A stretch of DNA of 64,000 nucleotides from contig NZ_UETD01000008.1 of assembly GCF_900116855.1 (NCBI RefSeq), positions 163,712 to 227,711 of the forward strand, in the 5' to 3' direction. Under the pieces are notes generated by a model that was not told the origin of the DNA, searched no databases, and saw only the letters and a program-made list of their open reading frames with translations. The number at the start of each line of letters is the position of its first letter. The first letter of the stretch is position 1. A program made the translations under genes and the position numbers. This DNA is from Ruminococcus flavefaciens. Lineage in GTDB: Bacteria > Bacillota > Clostridia > Oscillospirales > Ruminococcaceae. Of this stretch, positions 26,497 to 34,728 are shown in pieces.

Positions 26497-26520
26497 ATGG
26501 CGGTCATTCTGACAAAATGA
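26497..26520 (+). CDS. Putative seven-codon leader peptide coupled to the PBP start
   Basis: The only strong ribosome site in the PBP leader, GAAAGGAG (26477-26484), is 33 bases from the PBP ATG. An ATG at 26497 opens a seven-codon frame (MAVILTK) whose TGA overlaps the PBP ATG as ATGA. CCGCC (26488-26492) and GGCGG (26499-26503) can pair around this ATG. The arrangement suggests that translation of a leader feeds the PBP start. There is no experimental support. Confidence 0.35.
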   Translation: MAVILTK

Positions 26521-29120
26521 AGGATAAAGAATTAACTCCCTCCGCCGAAAAGGAGGTGCGCAGCGATCCTGCGCATAAGAAAAAGAAGAAGAAACACAGC
26601 AAGGGCTTCATCATCTTCAAGAAGCTGATGACGGTCATAGCCACCACCCTGCTGTCACTGCTGCTGGTCATCATCATCACGGGAACCATAGTAAGTACCG
26701 CGCTGACGGTCTACGTCCTCAACTTCATGGACGACTCCACCAGCATAACACTTCAGCAGCTTGAATCGGGAAGCGATACCTACTTCTACGGCAACAAGAC
26801 CAACGCAAACGGCGAGAAGGAACTCGTTCTCCTCCACCAGAACAAGAACGACTTCCAGCGTATCCCTGTCACTATCGACAAGATACCCCAGCACGTCCGC
26901 AATGCTTTCGTTTACACCGAGGACGAGCGTTTCTACGTCCATGACGGTGTTGACTACAAGCGTACATTCTCCGCCTTCCTCAATATGTTCCTCCACTTCT
27001 ATGATACGGAACAGGGCGGTTCGACTATCACACAGCAGCTCATCAAGAACCTGACGGGAGACAACAAGCACTCCCCTCAGCGTAAGATACGAGAGATATT
27101 CTCCGCCATGCAGCTGGAAAAGTCCTACTCCAAGGACGAGATACTTGAGGAGTACCTCAATTACATCAGCTTCGGCGGCTCCACAAACGGCATACAGCTG
27201 GCTTCCATCCGTTACTTCGGAAAGAACTCCGAGGAGCTCACCATCCCCGAGGCGGCTGTTCTGGCAGCTATCCCCAAGAGCCCCGAGGACTACGGTCCCT
27301 TTGTTTACTACCACAAGGACGACGACCTGAACCAGCCCCTTGTAGTTGACGGCCGTGCCAACAACAAGCCCCGTCAGGAGTACGTTCTCTACAAGCTCTA
27401 TGAAAACGGCGCTATCTCATTTGACGAATATCAGCAGTATATCGTTACCCCCCTTGTTTTCACCGACTCCGAGGAGTACAAGAAGAACCACCCCGAGACA
27501 GCGGCTGAGGACATGGAGGCACAGCAGAAGATATACAGCTGGATACTCGATGCCGCTTACTATGAAGCTCAGGACATCTTCATGGAGAAGTACGACATCC
27601 CCGATGAGGAAACAGCAAGAAGAAAGATAGACAACGGCGGATACAAGATATACACCTCATACGACGACAATATGCAGCAGTACGTCGAGGACAAGCTTTC
27701 CGACCTCTATAACTTCTATCCCTCATATGCCCGTGAGATAAATGGATTTACCGCAGATATCGAGCCTCTGGGACACCCCGACGGCAAGCCCGAGACCTAT
27801 TTCCCTCATGTCGGCTTCGTAGCTCTCAACTACGACGGCGAGGTGCTCTGTGCAGTAGGTAACGTAGGTCCCAAGGAAGGCTCATTTGTAACAAACTTCG
27901 CAGTAAAGGAACCCCGTCAGGTAGGTTCTACCATCAAGCCCGTGGCAGGATATGCCTACGGTATCGAAACAGGCGACATTTCATGGGGCTCTGATATAAA
28001 GGACGCACCTACCAGAACAGGTGATGACGGTCAGCCATGGCCTCTCAACTACGGAAGACAGGCAGGAAGCGGCGGAAACGTCAAGACTTACTACGCTCTC
28101 CAGCAGTCCTTCAATACCTGCTCAGCTCAGCTGGTAGAAAAATACACCGTCGATGAAGTATACAAATTCTCCAAGGAGAAGCTGGGATTACAGCTTACAG
28201 TAGTCGATAAATCAGGTCCGTCGCCTCTCAGCCTCGGAGCTCTTGAAATAGGTGTTCCTCTTGAAAACCTTGTAAATGCTTACCTCCCCTACGGTAATCA
28301 GGGCATCTACAACGAAGCCCACCTCATAACCCGTATCGAGGACAGCTCACAGCAGATAATCTACGAGAACAACGGAAACCCGAGACAGGCTGTCTCAGAC
28401 GAGACCGCATGGGTAATGAACCGTCTCCTGAAGAATGTTGTTGAAAACGGTACAGGTACTGCCGCAAGGCTCAGCAATAAGGTAGTCTGCGGTAAGACAG
28501 GTACTACACAGGACTGGTTCGATGAGGCATTCGTTGGTCTTACACGCGACTTCGTCAGCGGCGTTACTATCGGATTCAAATACAAGGTCGACGGTATACA
28601 GGTAACCTCAGGTATCTCCGCTCTGGTATGGCAGAACATCATCGGTGAGTACGCTAACACCATGTACCCCGATACGGGACGCGACTTCGAGCCTGTAAAG
28701 ACTGTAATAGAAATGCCTATGTGTCAGTCTACGGGCAGAATAGCTTCCCAGTACTGCAGCAAGGGCGTTACGGGCTACTGGAAGTCCGAGATAACAGATA
28801 CCTACTCGCCTCCCTACTGCGACGGCGCACACGGCTATGTAAGCACAGGCACCGACACAGGCGCAGCAGCAGGCACAGCAACAGGTACAGACACAGGCAC
28901 AGCAGCAGGCGGCACTGCAACAGGCGGCGGTGACACAGGCGGATACACAGGCGGCGGCGATGTAAGCGGCGGCGGTGACGTCGGCGGATACACAGGCGGC
29001 GGCGACGTTAGCGGCGGCGGCGGTGATACCGGCGGATACACAGGCGGCGGCGATGTCGGCGGCGGCGGTGACACAGGCGGCGGCAGTGCAGGCGGCGATG
29101 CAGGTGTACTCGAATACTGA
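26517..29120 (+). CDS. Class A penicillin-binding protein (transglycosylase/transpeptidase)
   Basis: An 867-residue bifunctional peptidoglycan synthase of the PBP1A type. A basic cytoplasmic tail (KKKKKKHSKG) precedes one membrane helix (about 37-65). The GT51 domain (about 110-280) has EDERFYVHDGVDY and GGSTITQQLIKNL. The transpeptidase domain has the active serine in VGSTIKPVAGY, QQSFNTCSA as the SxN motif and CGKTGTTQ as KTG. The final 50 or so residues are an unusual Gly-rich tail (repeats such as GGYTGGGDVSGGG) after a TGTDTG segment. Start chosen at ATG 26517 because longer forms would lie upstream of the transcription start. Confidence 0.94.
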   Translation: MKDKELTPSAEKEVRSDPAHKKKKKKHSKGFIIFKKLMTVIATTLLSLLLVIIITGTIVSTALTVYVLNFMDDSTSITLQQLESGSDTYFYGNKTNANGEKELVLLHQNKNDFQRIPVTIDKIPQHVRNAFVYTEDERFYVHDGVDYKRTFSAFLNMFLHFYDTEQGGSTITQQLIKNLTGDNKHSPQRKIREIFSAMQLEKSYSKDEILEEYLNYISFGGSTNGIQLASIRYFGKNSEELTIPEAAVLAAIPKSPEDYGPFVYYHKDDDLNQPLVVDGRANNKPRQEYVLYKLYENGAISFDEYQQYIVTPLVFTDSEEYKKNHPETAAEDMEAQQKIYSWILDAAYYEAQDIFMEKYDIPDEETARRKIDNGGYKIYTSYDDNMQQYVEDKLSDLYNFYPSYAREINGFTADIEPLGHPDGKPETYFPHVGFVALNYDGEVLCAVGNVGPKEGSFVTNFAVKEPRQVGSTIKPVAGYAYGIETGDISWGSDIKDAPTRTGDDGQPWPLNYGRQAGSGGNVKTYYALQQSFNTCSAQLVEKYTVDEVYKFSKEKLGLQLTVVDKSGPSPLSLGALEIGVPLENLVNAYLPYGNQGIYNEAHLITRIEDSSQQIIYENNGNPRQAVSDETAWVMNRLLKNVVENGTGTAARLSNKVVCGKTGTTQDWFDEAFVGLTRDFVSGVTIGFKYKVDGIQVTSGISALVWQNIIGEYANTMYPDTGRDFEPVKTVIEMPMCQSTGRIASQYCSKGVTGYWKSEITDTYSPPYCDGAHGYVSTGTDTGAAAGTATGTDTGTAAGGTATGGGDTGGYTGGGDVSGGGDVGGYTGGGDVSGGGGDTGGYTGGGDVGGGGDTGGGSAGGDAGVLEY

Positions 29121-29134
29121 TAACAGGTGATATT

Positions 29135-30250
29135 TTGAACAACAAGATAAGACTTTGCTGTCCGTGCCATTTCGGGCTGGAGAGCGTACTCAAATACGAG
29201 ATACAAAAAATAGGCGGAACTGACCTAAAGGTCAGCGACGGTAAGATAAGCTTCACGGGCGACGAGAATATCCTCGCCCGTGCAAATCTTTGTCTGTCCA
29301 CCGCAGAGAGAGTCCTCATCGAGCTCATAGAGTTCAGGGCGACCACCTTTGAGGAGCTCTTTCAGGGCGTAAAGGCAACAGAGCTGGAGCGCTATATCGG
29401 TCCCGAGGACGCATTCCCCGTCAAGGGCTATTCGCTTAATTCAGCCCTCCACAGCGTTCCCGACTGCCAGTCCATCATCAAAAAGGCAGCCGTGGAAAGA
29501 CTCAAATCCAAGTACGGCATAGAGTGGTTCGACGAGACAGGTCCCACGGTACAGATAAAGTTCAGCATCCTCAAGGACGTTGTTTCCATCTACCTCGACA
29601 CCAGCGGTGTGGGGCTCCACAAGCGCGGCTACAGACGCAATTCCAACGCGGCTCCCATTAAGGAGACCCTCGCAGCAGGCATAATCGACCTTGCAAGGGT
29701 GCGCTCGGACTCGATAGTCTGCGACCCGTTCTGCGGAAGCGGTACCCTCCTTATCGAGGCGGCGCTGAAGGCACTGAAAATAGCTCCGGGTATCAACAGA
29801 AGATTTGCAGCCGAGAAATGGAGCTGCTTTGACTCAAAGATATGGCAGGAGGAGCGCAAACGCGCTATAGACAGCGTTGACAGGAGCGCAGAGTTCCACG
29901 GTATCGGCGCAGATATCGACGATGCAGCAGTTGCTCTCACCCTCGACAACGCCCACAAAGCAGGCATAAAATCAAGGCTGAAGATCGAGCAGGCTGATAT
30001 AACAAAGTTCGTTCAGCCCGAAAACTCCATTGTTATCTGCAACCCTCCCTACGGCGAGAGACTTCTCGAGCTGAGAGAGGCTGAGGACATCTACCGCAAA
30101 ATGGGCAGAGTTCTCGGAAAGGGCGGCGGCAGACAGAGCTATATCATCTCCCCTCACGAGGAGTTCGAGAAGTTCTTCGGTGCAGAAGCCCGCAAGCGCA
30201 GAAAGCTCTATAACGGCATGATAAAATGCCAGCTATATATGTACTTCTGA
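29135..30250 (+). CDS. THUMP-domain class I RNA methyltransferase (RlmL/YcbY-like)
   Basis: A 371-residue SAM-dependent methyltransferase starting at a TTG (29135). The N-terminal ferredoxin-like/THUMP part (about 1-155; PCHFGLESVLKYEIQKIGG) precedes the Rossmann methyltransferase with the SAM loop CDPFCGSGTLLIEAALKAL and the catalytic NPPYGERL. Firmicutes relatives methylate N2 of a guanine in 23S rRNA; the position is not predictable here. It lies 14 bases after the PBP stop and is probably cotranscribed with it. A terminator follows. Confidence 0.93.
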   Translation: MNNKIRLCCPCHFGLESVLKYEIQKIGGTDLKVSDGKISFTGDENILARANLCLSTAERVLIELIEFRATTFEELFQGVKATELERYIGPEDAFPVKGYSLNSALHSVPDCQSIIKKAAVERLKSKYGIEWFDETGPTVQIKFSILKDVVSIYLDTSGVGLHKRGYRRNSNAAPIKETLAAGIIDLARVRSDSIVCDPFCGSGTLLIEAALKALKIAPGINRRFAAEKWSCFDSKIWQEERKRAIDSVDRSAEFHGIGADIDDAAVALTLDNAHKAGIKSRLKIEQADITKFVQPENSIVICNPPYGERLLELREAEDIYRKMGRVLGKGGGRQSYIISPHEEFEKFFGAEARKRRKLYNGMIKCQLYMYF

Positions 30251-30253
30251 TAA

Positions 30254-30280
30254 AAAAGCTCCGCCGCAAACGGAGCTTTT
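30254..30280 (+). terminator. Intrinsic terminator after the methyltransferase gene
   Basis: AAAAGCTCCG (30254-30263) and CGGAGCTTTT (30271-30280) form a ten-pair stem with a seven-base loop, ending in a T run. Confidence 0.85.
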
Positions 30281-30295
30281 CCCATAGGTGATGAT

Positions 30296-30952
30296 ATGAG
30301 ATATATTACGAAGCGAAGGCTTCTCCACATTTTCTTCCCCACGCGGTGTCCCGTCTGCGGAGCCCTTATAGGCGCAATGGACCGCTTCTGCGGCGACTGC
30401 ACAGCAAAGCTCAGCATCTATAAGGGCGGCTTCTCCGTTGAGGGAGCTGTCAGCTTTACCGCGGCATTTGACTACGATGACAGCATAAAGCCTGCGATAA
30501 TACTGCTGAAGGACGGTACCGACGGCAATGCCGCCTATGCTCTCGGCGGCGCTCTTGCGGACAGGCTCCGCGCAGAAGGTGCTGCCGAGGGCGCAGATAT
30601 GATAGTTCCCGTCCCGATGTACCGCAGGGACACCTTCCGCCGCGGTTTTAACCAGTCTGCACTCATAGCCCGTGAGGTTGGCAGGGAACTTGGAATAGCC
30701 GTTGAGGAAAAGGCTGTGCGCAAGATAAAAAGCACCAAGGCGCAGAAGGAACTGAACAAGCTTGCCAGAGCGCAAAATCTCCGCGGCGCCTTTGCCGCTG
30801 ACAAAGACAAGGTCAGGGGAAAGCATATACTCCTGATCGACGACATATGCACCACAGGCAGCACTCTCCGCGAGCTGACAGCCGAACTTCTCGGAAGCGG
30901 CGCTGCATCCGTGAGCTGCGCCTGCTGCTGCAAGACCGTGAGCAGAAAATAA
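30296..30952 (+). CDS. ComF family phosphoribosyltransferase-like protein
   Basis: A 218-residue protein with an N-terminal zinc-finger-like Cys set (RCPVCGALIGAMDRFCGDC, about 17-37), then the PRTase part. VPVPMYRRDTFRRGFNQS and the PRPP loop HILLIDDICTTGSTL are typical of ComFC. ComF proteins act in DNA uptake in naturally competent bacteria, but orthologues are widespread and no other competence genes are near. The composite repeat A begins about 12 bases after its stop. Confidence 0.88.
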   Translation: MRYITKRRLLHIFFPTRCPVCGALIGAMDRFCGDCTAKLSIYKGGFSVEGAVSFTAAFDYDDSIKPAIILLKDGTDGNAAYALGGALADRLRAEGAAEGADMIVPVPMYRRDTFRRGFNQSALIAREVGRELGIAVEEKAVRKIKSTKAQKELNKLARAQNLRGAFAADKDKVRGKHILLIDDICTTGSTLRELTAELLGSGAASVSCACCCKTVSRK

Positions 30953-30963
30953 AGCTGAAAAAG

Positions 30964-31165
30964 ATGCCGATACAAAAATTTGCCCCTGAGCGCTTCAAAG
31001 AGCTCAGGGGCATTGTGTTATTTATTTGCTGAGATAAATCGGAATTTAACACCTTCGGTGTTAAATTCCGAAGCCCTTAGCCTTTAGCTTTTAGCCATCA
31101 GGAAGCGGCTTCGCCGCCCCTACATCAGGCTAACGGCTAATGGCTATGGGCTAACGGCTTAAATC
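30964..31165. repeat. Composite intergenic repeat, copy A
   Basis: About 200 bases that recur at 51458-51678. In order: hairpin TGCCCCTGAGC/GCTCAGGGGCA (30981-30991, 31002-31012), which may also terminate comF; hairpin CGGAATTTAACACC with GGTGTTAAATTCCG (about 31039-31070); a run of GCCNTTAGCC-like units; a short GC palindrome with CCGCCCCTAC; and a run of GGCTAACGGCTAATGG-like units ending in TTAAATC. The two AGCC/GGCT runs are roughly inverted copies of each other, so the whole can fold back. No ORF. Confidence 0.8.
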
Positions 31166-31166
31166 G

Positions 31167-32591
31167 TTACATTTTCTTCAGAAATTCTTCAAAGCCGTAA
31201 ACAGGTTCTTTTCCCGAAAGATAAGCATAAAAGGCAAGTATAGCAGATGCGTCCACTGCGTCGATACTGCCGTCGCCGTTGACATCTGCGGCAATGTACT
31301 GTCTCTTATCGGTAAAGGTAGACGCTTTTTTTGCGGATATCGCAGCGTACTCAGCCAGAACACGGGAAGCGTCCACAGAGTCGATAAGTCCGTCATTGGT
31401 AACGTCGCCAAGCTTGTATGGCGGGTCTTCAACTACGATGATACTGCCCTTGGCAAGTCCCTTTGTGAAGATATGCTCCGTCATGGCAGTTCCCTTGGCA
31501 TCGTACTCGAAATTCGTGAACAGCGGCTTTATTTCGCCATATTTCGACAGTCCTACCTCTATGTCGAACTCGTCCCCTGCCATGCAGTCATCGGGAAGCG
31601 CAAATGTAAAGCGCCACATTTCTCCGTCCCTGCCTGCATTCTCGCTGCCTGCGGTAGTGAGCACCACGAAATCCTTGGTATCGCCCATAGCCTGTGCTTT
31701 GGTAAGCGTTTCAACAGCGCTTCCTGCCTCAGCCGTAAAATTCTTCAGGCGCTTGTCGAAGTACACATACACCACAGTATCGCAGTAAAGACCGTCTGCT
31801 CCTTCCACCGACAGGGTCATCTGCTGCTCGCTGCCCTTGGAGCGGCTTTCGTACACCTCTGTGCTGTTGAGCTTGAAAACAGGCTTGCCCTGCTGTACGG
31901 TGGTGGTGGTGGTAGTAGTGGTTGAAGTTGTTGTGGTAGTAGTTGAAGTAGTGGTGCTGGTGGTCTTTTTTGTCGTTGAAGTAGTTGCCTTAGCGGTCGA
32001 GGTCGTCACCTTTGCAGTAGTCGTTGAAGTGGCAGTCGTGGACGATGTTGTACTTACCGCCGTAGTCGCAGTAGTAACAGCTTCGGGAGCTTTTCCAAGA
32101 GAATTGAAGATATAACCGTACTTTTTCGCATAAGCCATTGCTGTCGACGAGTCATAACCCTCGATAGTACCGCCGAACTCCCCTGTCTTGCCGTCGGACT
32201 TCAGCTTATTTGATATGGTAGTACTGCTGTCGGCGATCTGGCAGTCAGCACCGAGGATAACCACATATGACAGTAATGGACAGGCTTCAAATGCGCCTGA
32301 CTTAATGCTTTTTACCGAATCCGGAATATTGACAACTTCCACATCTGAGCCCGAAAAGGCTTTCTCGCCCACGGCAGTAACGGGAAGTCCCGATATCCTT
32401 TCAGGGATATCAACGGTGCCGCTTGCCGGAAAAGCGCTGCCCACCTCGACGTGGTCCGAATACTTGTAGTATGTGATATTGCCTGCGATAACAGTGGAGT
32501 GATCAGGCGTTCCCGCAAAGGAAACACATGGCAGAGCCGCAACTGTTATCATGGCGGCAGCTGCCGCCGAAAAGAGCTTTTTAAGCTTCAT
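31167..32591 (-). CDS. Secreted LRR protein with cohesin-like module and dockerin
   Basis: A 474-residue secreted protein. Signal peptide about 1-26. BspA-type LRR segment about 44-165 (GLPVTAVGEKAFSGSDVEVV). Thr/Ser linker about 170-232. Residues about 235-388 are a beta-rich module with YVYFDKRLKNFTAEAG, EMWRFTFALPDDCMAGDEFD and a closing GLAKGSIIVVE, whose order resembles a cohesin (a YDxxxL-like strand, a GxxxxxxF-like region, a terminal G-S-I-x-V strand). A dockerin ends it (about 392-462, GLIDSVDASRVLAEYA and GSIDAVDASAILAFYA). A cohesin plus dockerin would make it an adaptor scaffoldin; without a search, another Ig-like module is possible. Its stop lies right at the edge of repeat copy A. 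Confidence 0.85.
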   Translation of the reverse strand: MKLKKLFSAAAAAMITVAALPCVSFAGTPDHSTVIAGNITYYKYSDHVEVGSAFPASGTVDIPERISGLPVTAVGEKAFSGSDVEVVNIPDSVKSIKSGAFEACPLLSYVVILGADCQIADSSTTISNKLKSDGKTGEFGGTIEGYDSSTAMAYAKKYGYIFNSLGKAPEAVTTATTAVSTTSSTTATSTTTAKVTTSTAKATTSTTKKTTSTTTSTTTTTTSTTTTTTTTVQQGKPVFKLNSTEVYESRSKGSEQQMTLSVEGADGLYCDTVVYVYFDKRLKNFTAEAGSAVETLTKAQAMGDTKDFVVLTTAGSENAGRDGEMWRFTFALPDDCMAGDEFDIEVGLSKYGEIKPLFTNFEYDAKGTAMTEHIFTKGLAKGSIIVVEDPPYKLGDVTNDGLIDSVDASRVLAEYAAISAKKASTFTDKRQYIAADVNGDGSIDAVDASAILAFYAYLSGKEPVYGFEEFLKKM

Positions 32592-32826
32592 AAATACCTC
32601 CGTGAAGTATGATTTTTTCTATATCCCCGATCCACGCCCTCGCTCCCTCAAGTCAATGCACGGTAAATAACAGAATAAGCTGTAACGATACGTTTGTACG
32701 GTATCTGAGCGTAACGATGAACAGGGAGTCGGACCCTATGCCGCTCTTGGCATTGCCATACAAAATGCTTCCCTTTCGGAAAGACTTTTTCTGCATTCGC
32801 CCTTGCAGGAGCTACACCGATAAAGC
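32592..32826. other. Intergenic region without a recognisable feature
   Basis: These 235 bases separate two minus-strand genes. I looked for tRNA cloverleaves, promoters and hairpins and found nothing convincing. The promoter of the LRR/cohesin-like gene should be here but no good -35/-10 pair stands out. Confidence 0.4.
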
Positions 32827-33279
32827 TTAAAGAAGCTCTGTGGACCAGTTCAGTGACTGTATGGTGTTGTCGGTGAGACGGAGCTCCTTTGACATATCGT
32901 CTATCTGCTTCTGGAGCTTCTTTACGTCAACGGTGCTGAGTATTTTTATCTCGGTCATACGGGCGCGCCTTCCTGTCTGACTGGCGTTGGCAACAAGGTC
33001 CTTGTATACGGATATTTTCACCTTGAGAGCGTCCTTTCTTGCGATGAGCTCAGTGATGGTCTTTCCGTCGGAGACTGTTGCACAGTTGGTGCGGTTTATG
33101 CGGTGCATGAGCTCCTCAAGGCGCTCTGCCGAGCTGTCCAGCTCCTTTATGAGAGCCTTGGGGTCCTCCGCAGGCTTTTCGTTTTCCTGAACAATTGCAT
33201 TGTTTACCAGTCTTGCCCTGAGCTGCTCGATATTGCGGTTGAGGTCAGCTCTTTCCTGTAATGCTTCTGCAAGCTTCAT
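32827..33279 (-). CDS. DIP1984 family protein
   Basis: A 150-residue, mostly helical protein. MKLAEALQERADLNRNIEQL and the INRTNCATVSDGKTITELIA stretch are typical of the DIP1984 family, whose function is unknown. No signal or membrane segment. AGGAGGATAT precedes its ATG, and it lies 11 bases downstream of the glycosyltransferase gene, so the two may be cotranscribed. Confidence 0.82.
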   Translation of the reverse strand: MKLAEALQERADLNRNIEQLRARLVNNAIVQENEKPAEDPKALIKELDSSAERLEELMHRINRTNCATVSDGKTITELIARKDALKVKISVYKDLVANASQTGRRARMTEIKILSTVDVKKLQKQIDDMSKELRLTDNTIQSLNWSTELL

Positions 33280-33290
33280 ATATATCCTCC

Positions 33291-34049
33291 TTACGAGCTT
33301 TTCGCTCTGTTGTCGTTGTAATCGTAGAACATCTCGTCCATGAGTTTGTCGTATTCGCTGCTGTCGCCGAAAGCCGCCTTTATAAGAGCGCCTGCGTTCC
33401 TGAAAGCGAGCCTGAAGTACAGCCAGTCCCCCATATCATCGTATTTCCGCGTGGAGTTGATAAGGTGATTGCGTCTTAGGCAGCCGTAGCGCTTACCCAT
33501 CTTCTTTCCGTAGGCTCTCAGCGCCTTAGCCGTAGCGATATCCTCTCCTGCCTTTTTCTCTGCAAAGCCGCCGATGGCGTCGAAGGTCCGCTTCTCCGCC
33601 CAGAAAATACCGCAGTACAGCCCCGTGAGCCCGAACCCTGCACGGCACATAAGGTCGTTGAGCCACAATGCAGGAGAATACCTCTCAAAGCGCAGAGGAG
33701 CTCCGCCGCCGATATATCTGCCGCTGTTCAGCATTCCCAGCACCTCGCGGATAGTGCCCTCTGTCATGCGGTTGTCGCAGTCTATGGTCATGATGACCTT
33801 TCCCTTTGCCGCAGCAATTCCTGCATTCCGCACAGTTGCTATGCAGCGGCTCTCGTCATACACCACACGGGCGCCGCCTGCAAGAGCAATCTCCGCAGTA
33901 CGGTCCGTACACCTGTTGCAGACCACTATGACCTCCACGCCGCATTTCACCCTTGCAGCTGCCTGTTTTACGGACTCTATGCACCGTCCGACATACTTCT
34001 CCTCGTTGTGAGCAGGTACTATCACCGAGACCTTGATGTTATCAGACAT
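33291..34049 (-). CDS. Family 2 glycosyltransferase
   Basis: A 252-residue GT-A fold enzyme. [20 protein letters not shown] opens the nucleotide-binding fold, and [12 protein letters not shown] provides the D-x-D-like metal site (DCD). [20 protein letters not shown] corresponds to the acceptor/ED motif. No membrane segment is clear, so it is probably a cytoplasmic or peripheral enzyme using an NDP-sugar; the sugar and acceptor cannot be read. GGAAGGAGG lies before its ATG. Confidence 0.88.
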   Translation of the reverse strand: MSDNIKVSVIVPAHNEEKYVGRCIESVKQAAARVKCGVEVIVVCNRCTDRTAEIALAGGARVVYDESRCIATVRNAGIAAAKGKVIMTIDCDNRMTEGTIREVLGMLNSGRYIGGGAPLRFERYSPALWLNDLMCRAGFGLTGLYCGIFWAEKRTFDAIGGFAEKKAGEDIATAKALRAYGKKMGKRYGCLRRNHLINSTRKYDDMGDWLYFRLAFRNAGALIKAAFGDSSEYDKLMDEMFYDYNDNRAKSS

Positions 34050-34170
34050 GAGCCCCCTCCTTCCCGTGCAGTCATTTCTTAAATTATATCACTTTTCCCC
34101 CCCGCGGTCAATAGAAGTGCCCTCATTATACTATTATAAAAGAAAATTTCAGTTTTTTCGCGAAAAATGC

Positions 34171-34199
34171 TTGACTTTTCGGTTTATGTATGTTATAAT
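34171..34199 (+). promoter_or_regulatory. SigA-type promoter of rpmG-secE-nusG-rplK-rplA
   Basis: TTGACT (34171-34176) and TATAAT (34194-34199) are 17 bases apart. The leader to rpmG is about 95 bases long. Confidence 0.9.
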
Positions 34200-34206
34200 T
34201 TTAGTA

Positions 34207-34243
34207 CCTCGTTGGGGGTTTATTTTTTTGTCCCCGTGCGAGG
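34207..34243 (+). promoter_or_regulatory. Hairpin in the 5' leader of the rpmG-secE-nusG operon
   Basis: CCTCG (34207-34211) pairs with CGAGG (34239-34243) and, inside, GGGG (34215-34218) with CCCC (34232-34235) around a T-rich loop. It lies immediately at the expected transcript start. A second small hairpin, CCTTC/GAAGG, follows near 34259-34274. Either could stabilise or regulate the mRNA; I know no matching riboswitch. Confidence 0.45.
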
Positions 34244-34299
34244 GAGGCAAACAACCTACCTTCGGTAACGAAGGAAGTACTAATTCAGGAGGTGCCGAT

Positions 34300-34449
34300 A
34301 TGAGAGTAAAGGTTACTTTAGCTTGCACAGAGTGCAAACAGCGCAACTATGTTTCCAAGAAGAACAAGAAGAACGACCCTGACAGAATTGAAATGATGAA
34401 GCATTGCAAGTTCTGCAGAAAGCATACTCTTCACAAGGAAACAAAGTAA
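34300..34449 (+). CDS. rpmG: 50S ribosomal protein L33
   Basis: A 49-residue basic protein starting at ATG 34300 after CAGGAGG; a longer in-frame reading lies upstream of the promoter. [20 protein letters not shown] then [15 protein letters not shown] gives the two CxxC pairs of the zinc-binding form of L33. It is the first gene of the classical secE-nusG operon. Confidence 0.96.
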   Translation: MRVKVTLACTECKQRNYVSKKNKKNDPDRIEMMKHCKFCRKHTLHKETK

Positions 34450-34466
34450 TCGGAAGGGGTATTTTT

Positions 34467-34703
34467 ATGGCTAAGAATACAACTTCAAAGAAGGAGAAGT
34501 CCGAGAAGAAACAGGGCAACAAGCTTGTCAAGTGGTTCAAGGACCTCAGAATCGAATTCAAGAAAGTGGTTTGGCCGACCAAAAAGACTGTTATCAACAA
34601 CACATCAGTTGTTCTCGGTGTTATCGTAGCATCGGCAGTAATGGTAGGTGCTTTCGATCAGCTCTGCCTTGGCCTTATGCGTCTCATCTATAACGCAGGC
34701 TAA
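34467..34703 (+). CDS. secE: Preprotein translocase subunit SecE
   Basis: A 78-residue single-span SecE from ATG 34467 after GGAAGGGG. A Lys-rich cytoplasmic start (about 1-22) is followed by VKWFKDLRIEFKKVVWPTKK, the amphipathic helix and conserved VxWP motif, and one membrane helix (about 47-68). It stabilises SecY in the translocase. It lies between rpmG and nusG, as in most Firmicutes. Confidence 0.97.
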   Translation: MAKNTTSKKEKSEKKQGNKLVKWFKDLRIEFKKVVWPTKKTVINNTSVVLGVIVASAVMVGAFDQLCLGLMRLIYNAG

Positions 34704-34728
34704 TTCTTAGGAGATCAGGAGGATCATT

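Noticed and set aside
26427..26516. Upstream in-frame start of the PBP
   Set aside because: The ATG at 26427 overlaps the -10 element TATAAT at 26423-26428, so it cannot be in the transcript.
28850..29110. Regular short repeats resembling a CRISPR array
   Set aside because: The repeats are in frame with the PBP and encode its Gly-rich tail; there are no unique spacers of constant length and no cas genes.
31837..32115. Plus-strand ORF with long poly-Val runs
   Set aside because: It is the antisense of the Thr-rich linker of the LRR/cohesin-like protein.
32610..32826. Possible tRNA or small RNA in the gap before the LRR/cohesin-like gene
   Set aside because: No acceptor stem or T-loop sequence could be found, and no promoter-terminator pair.
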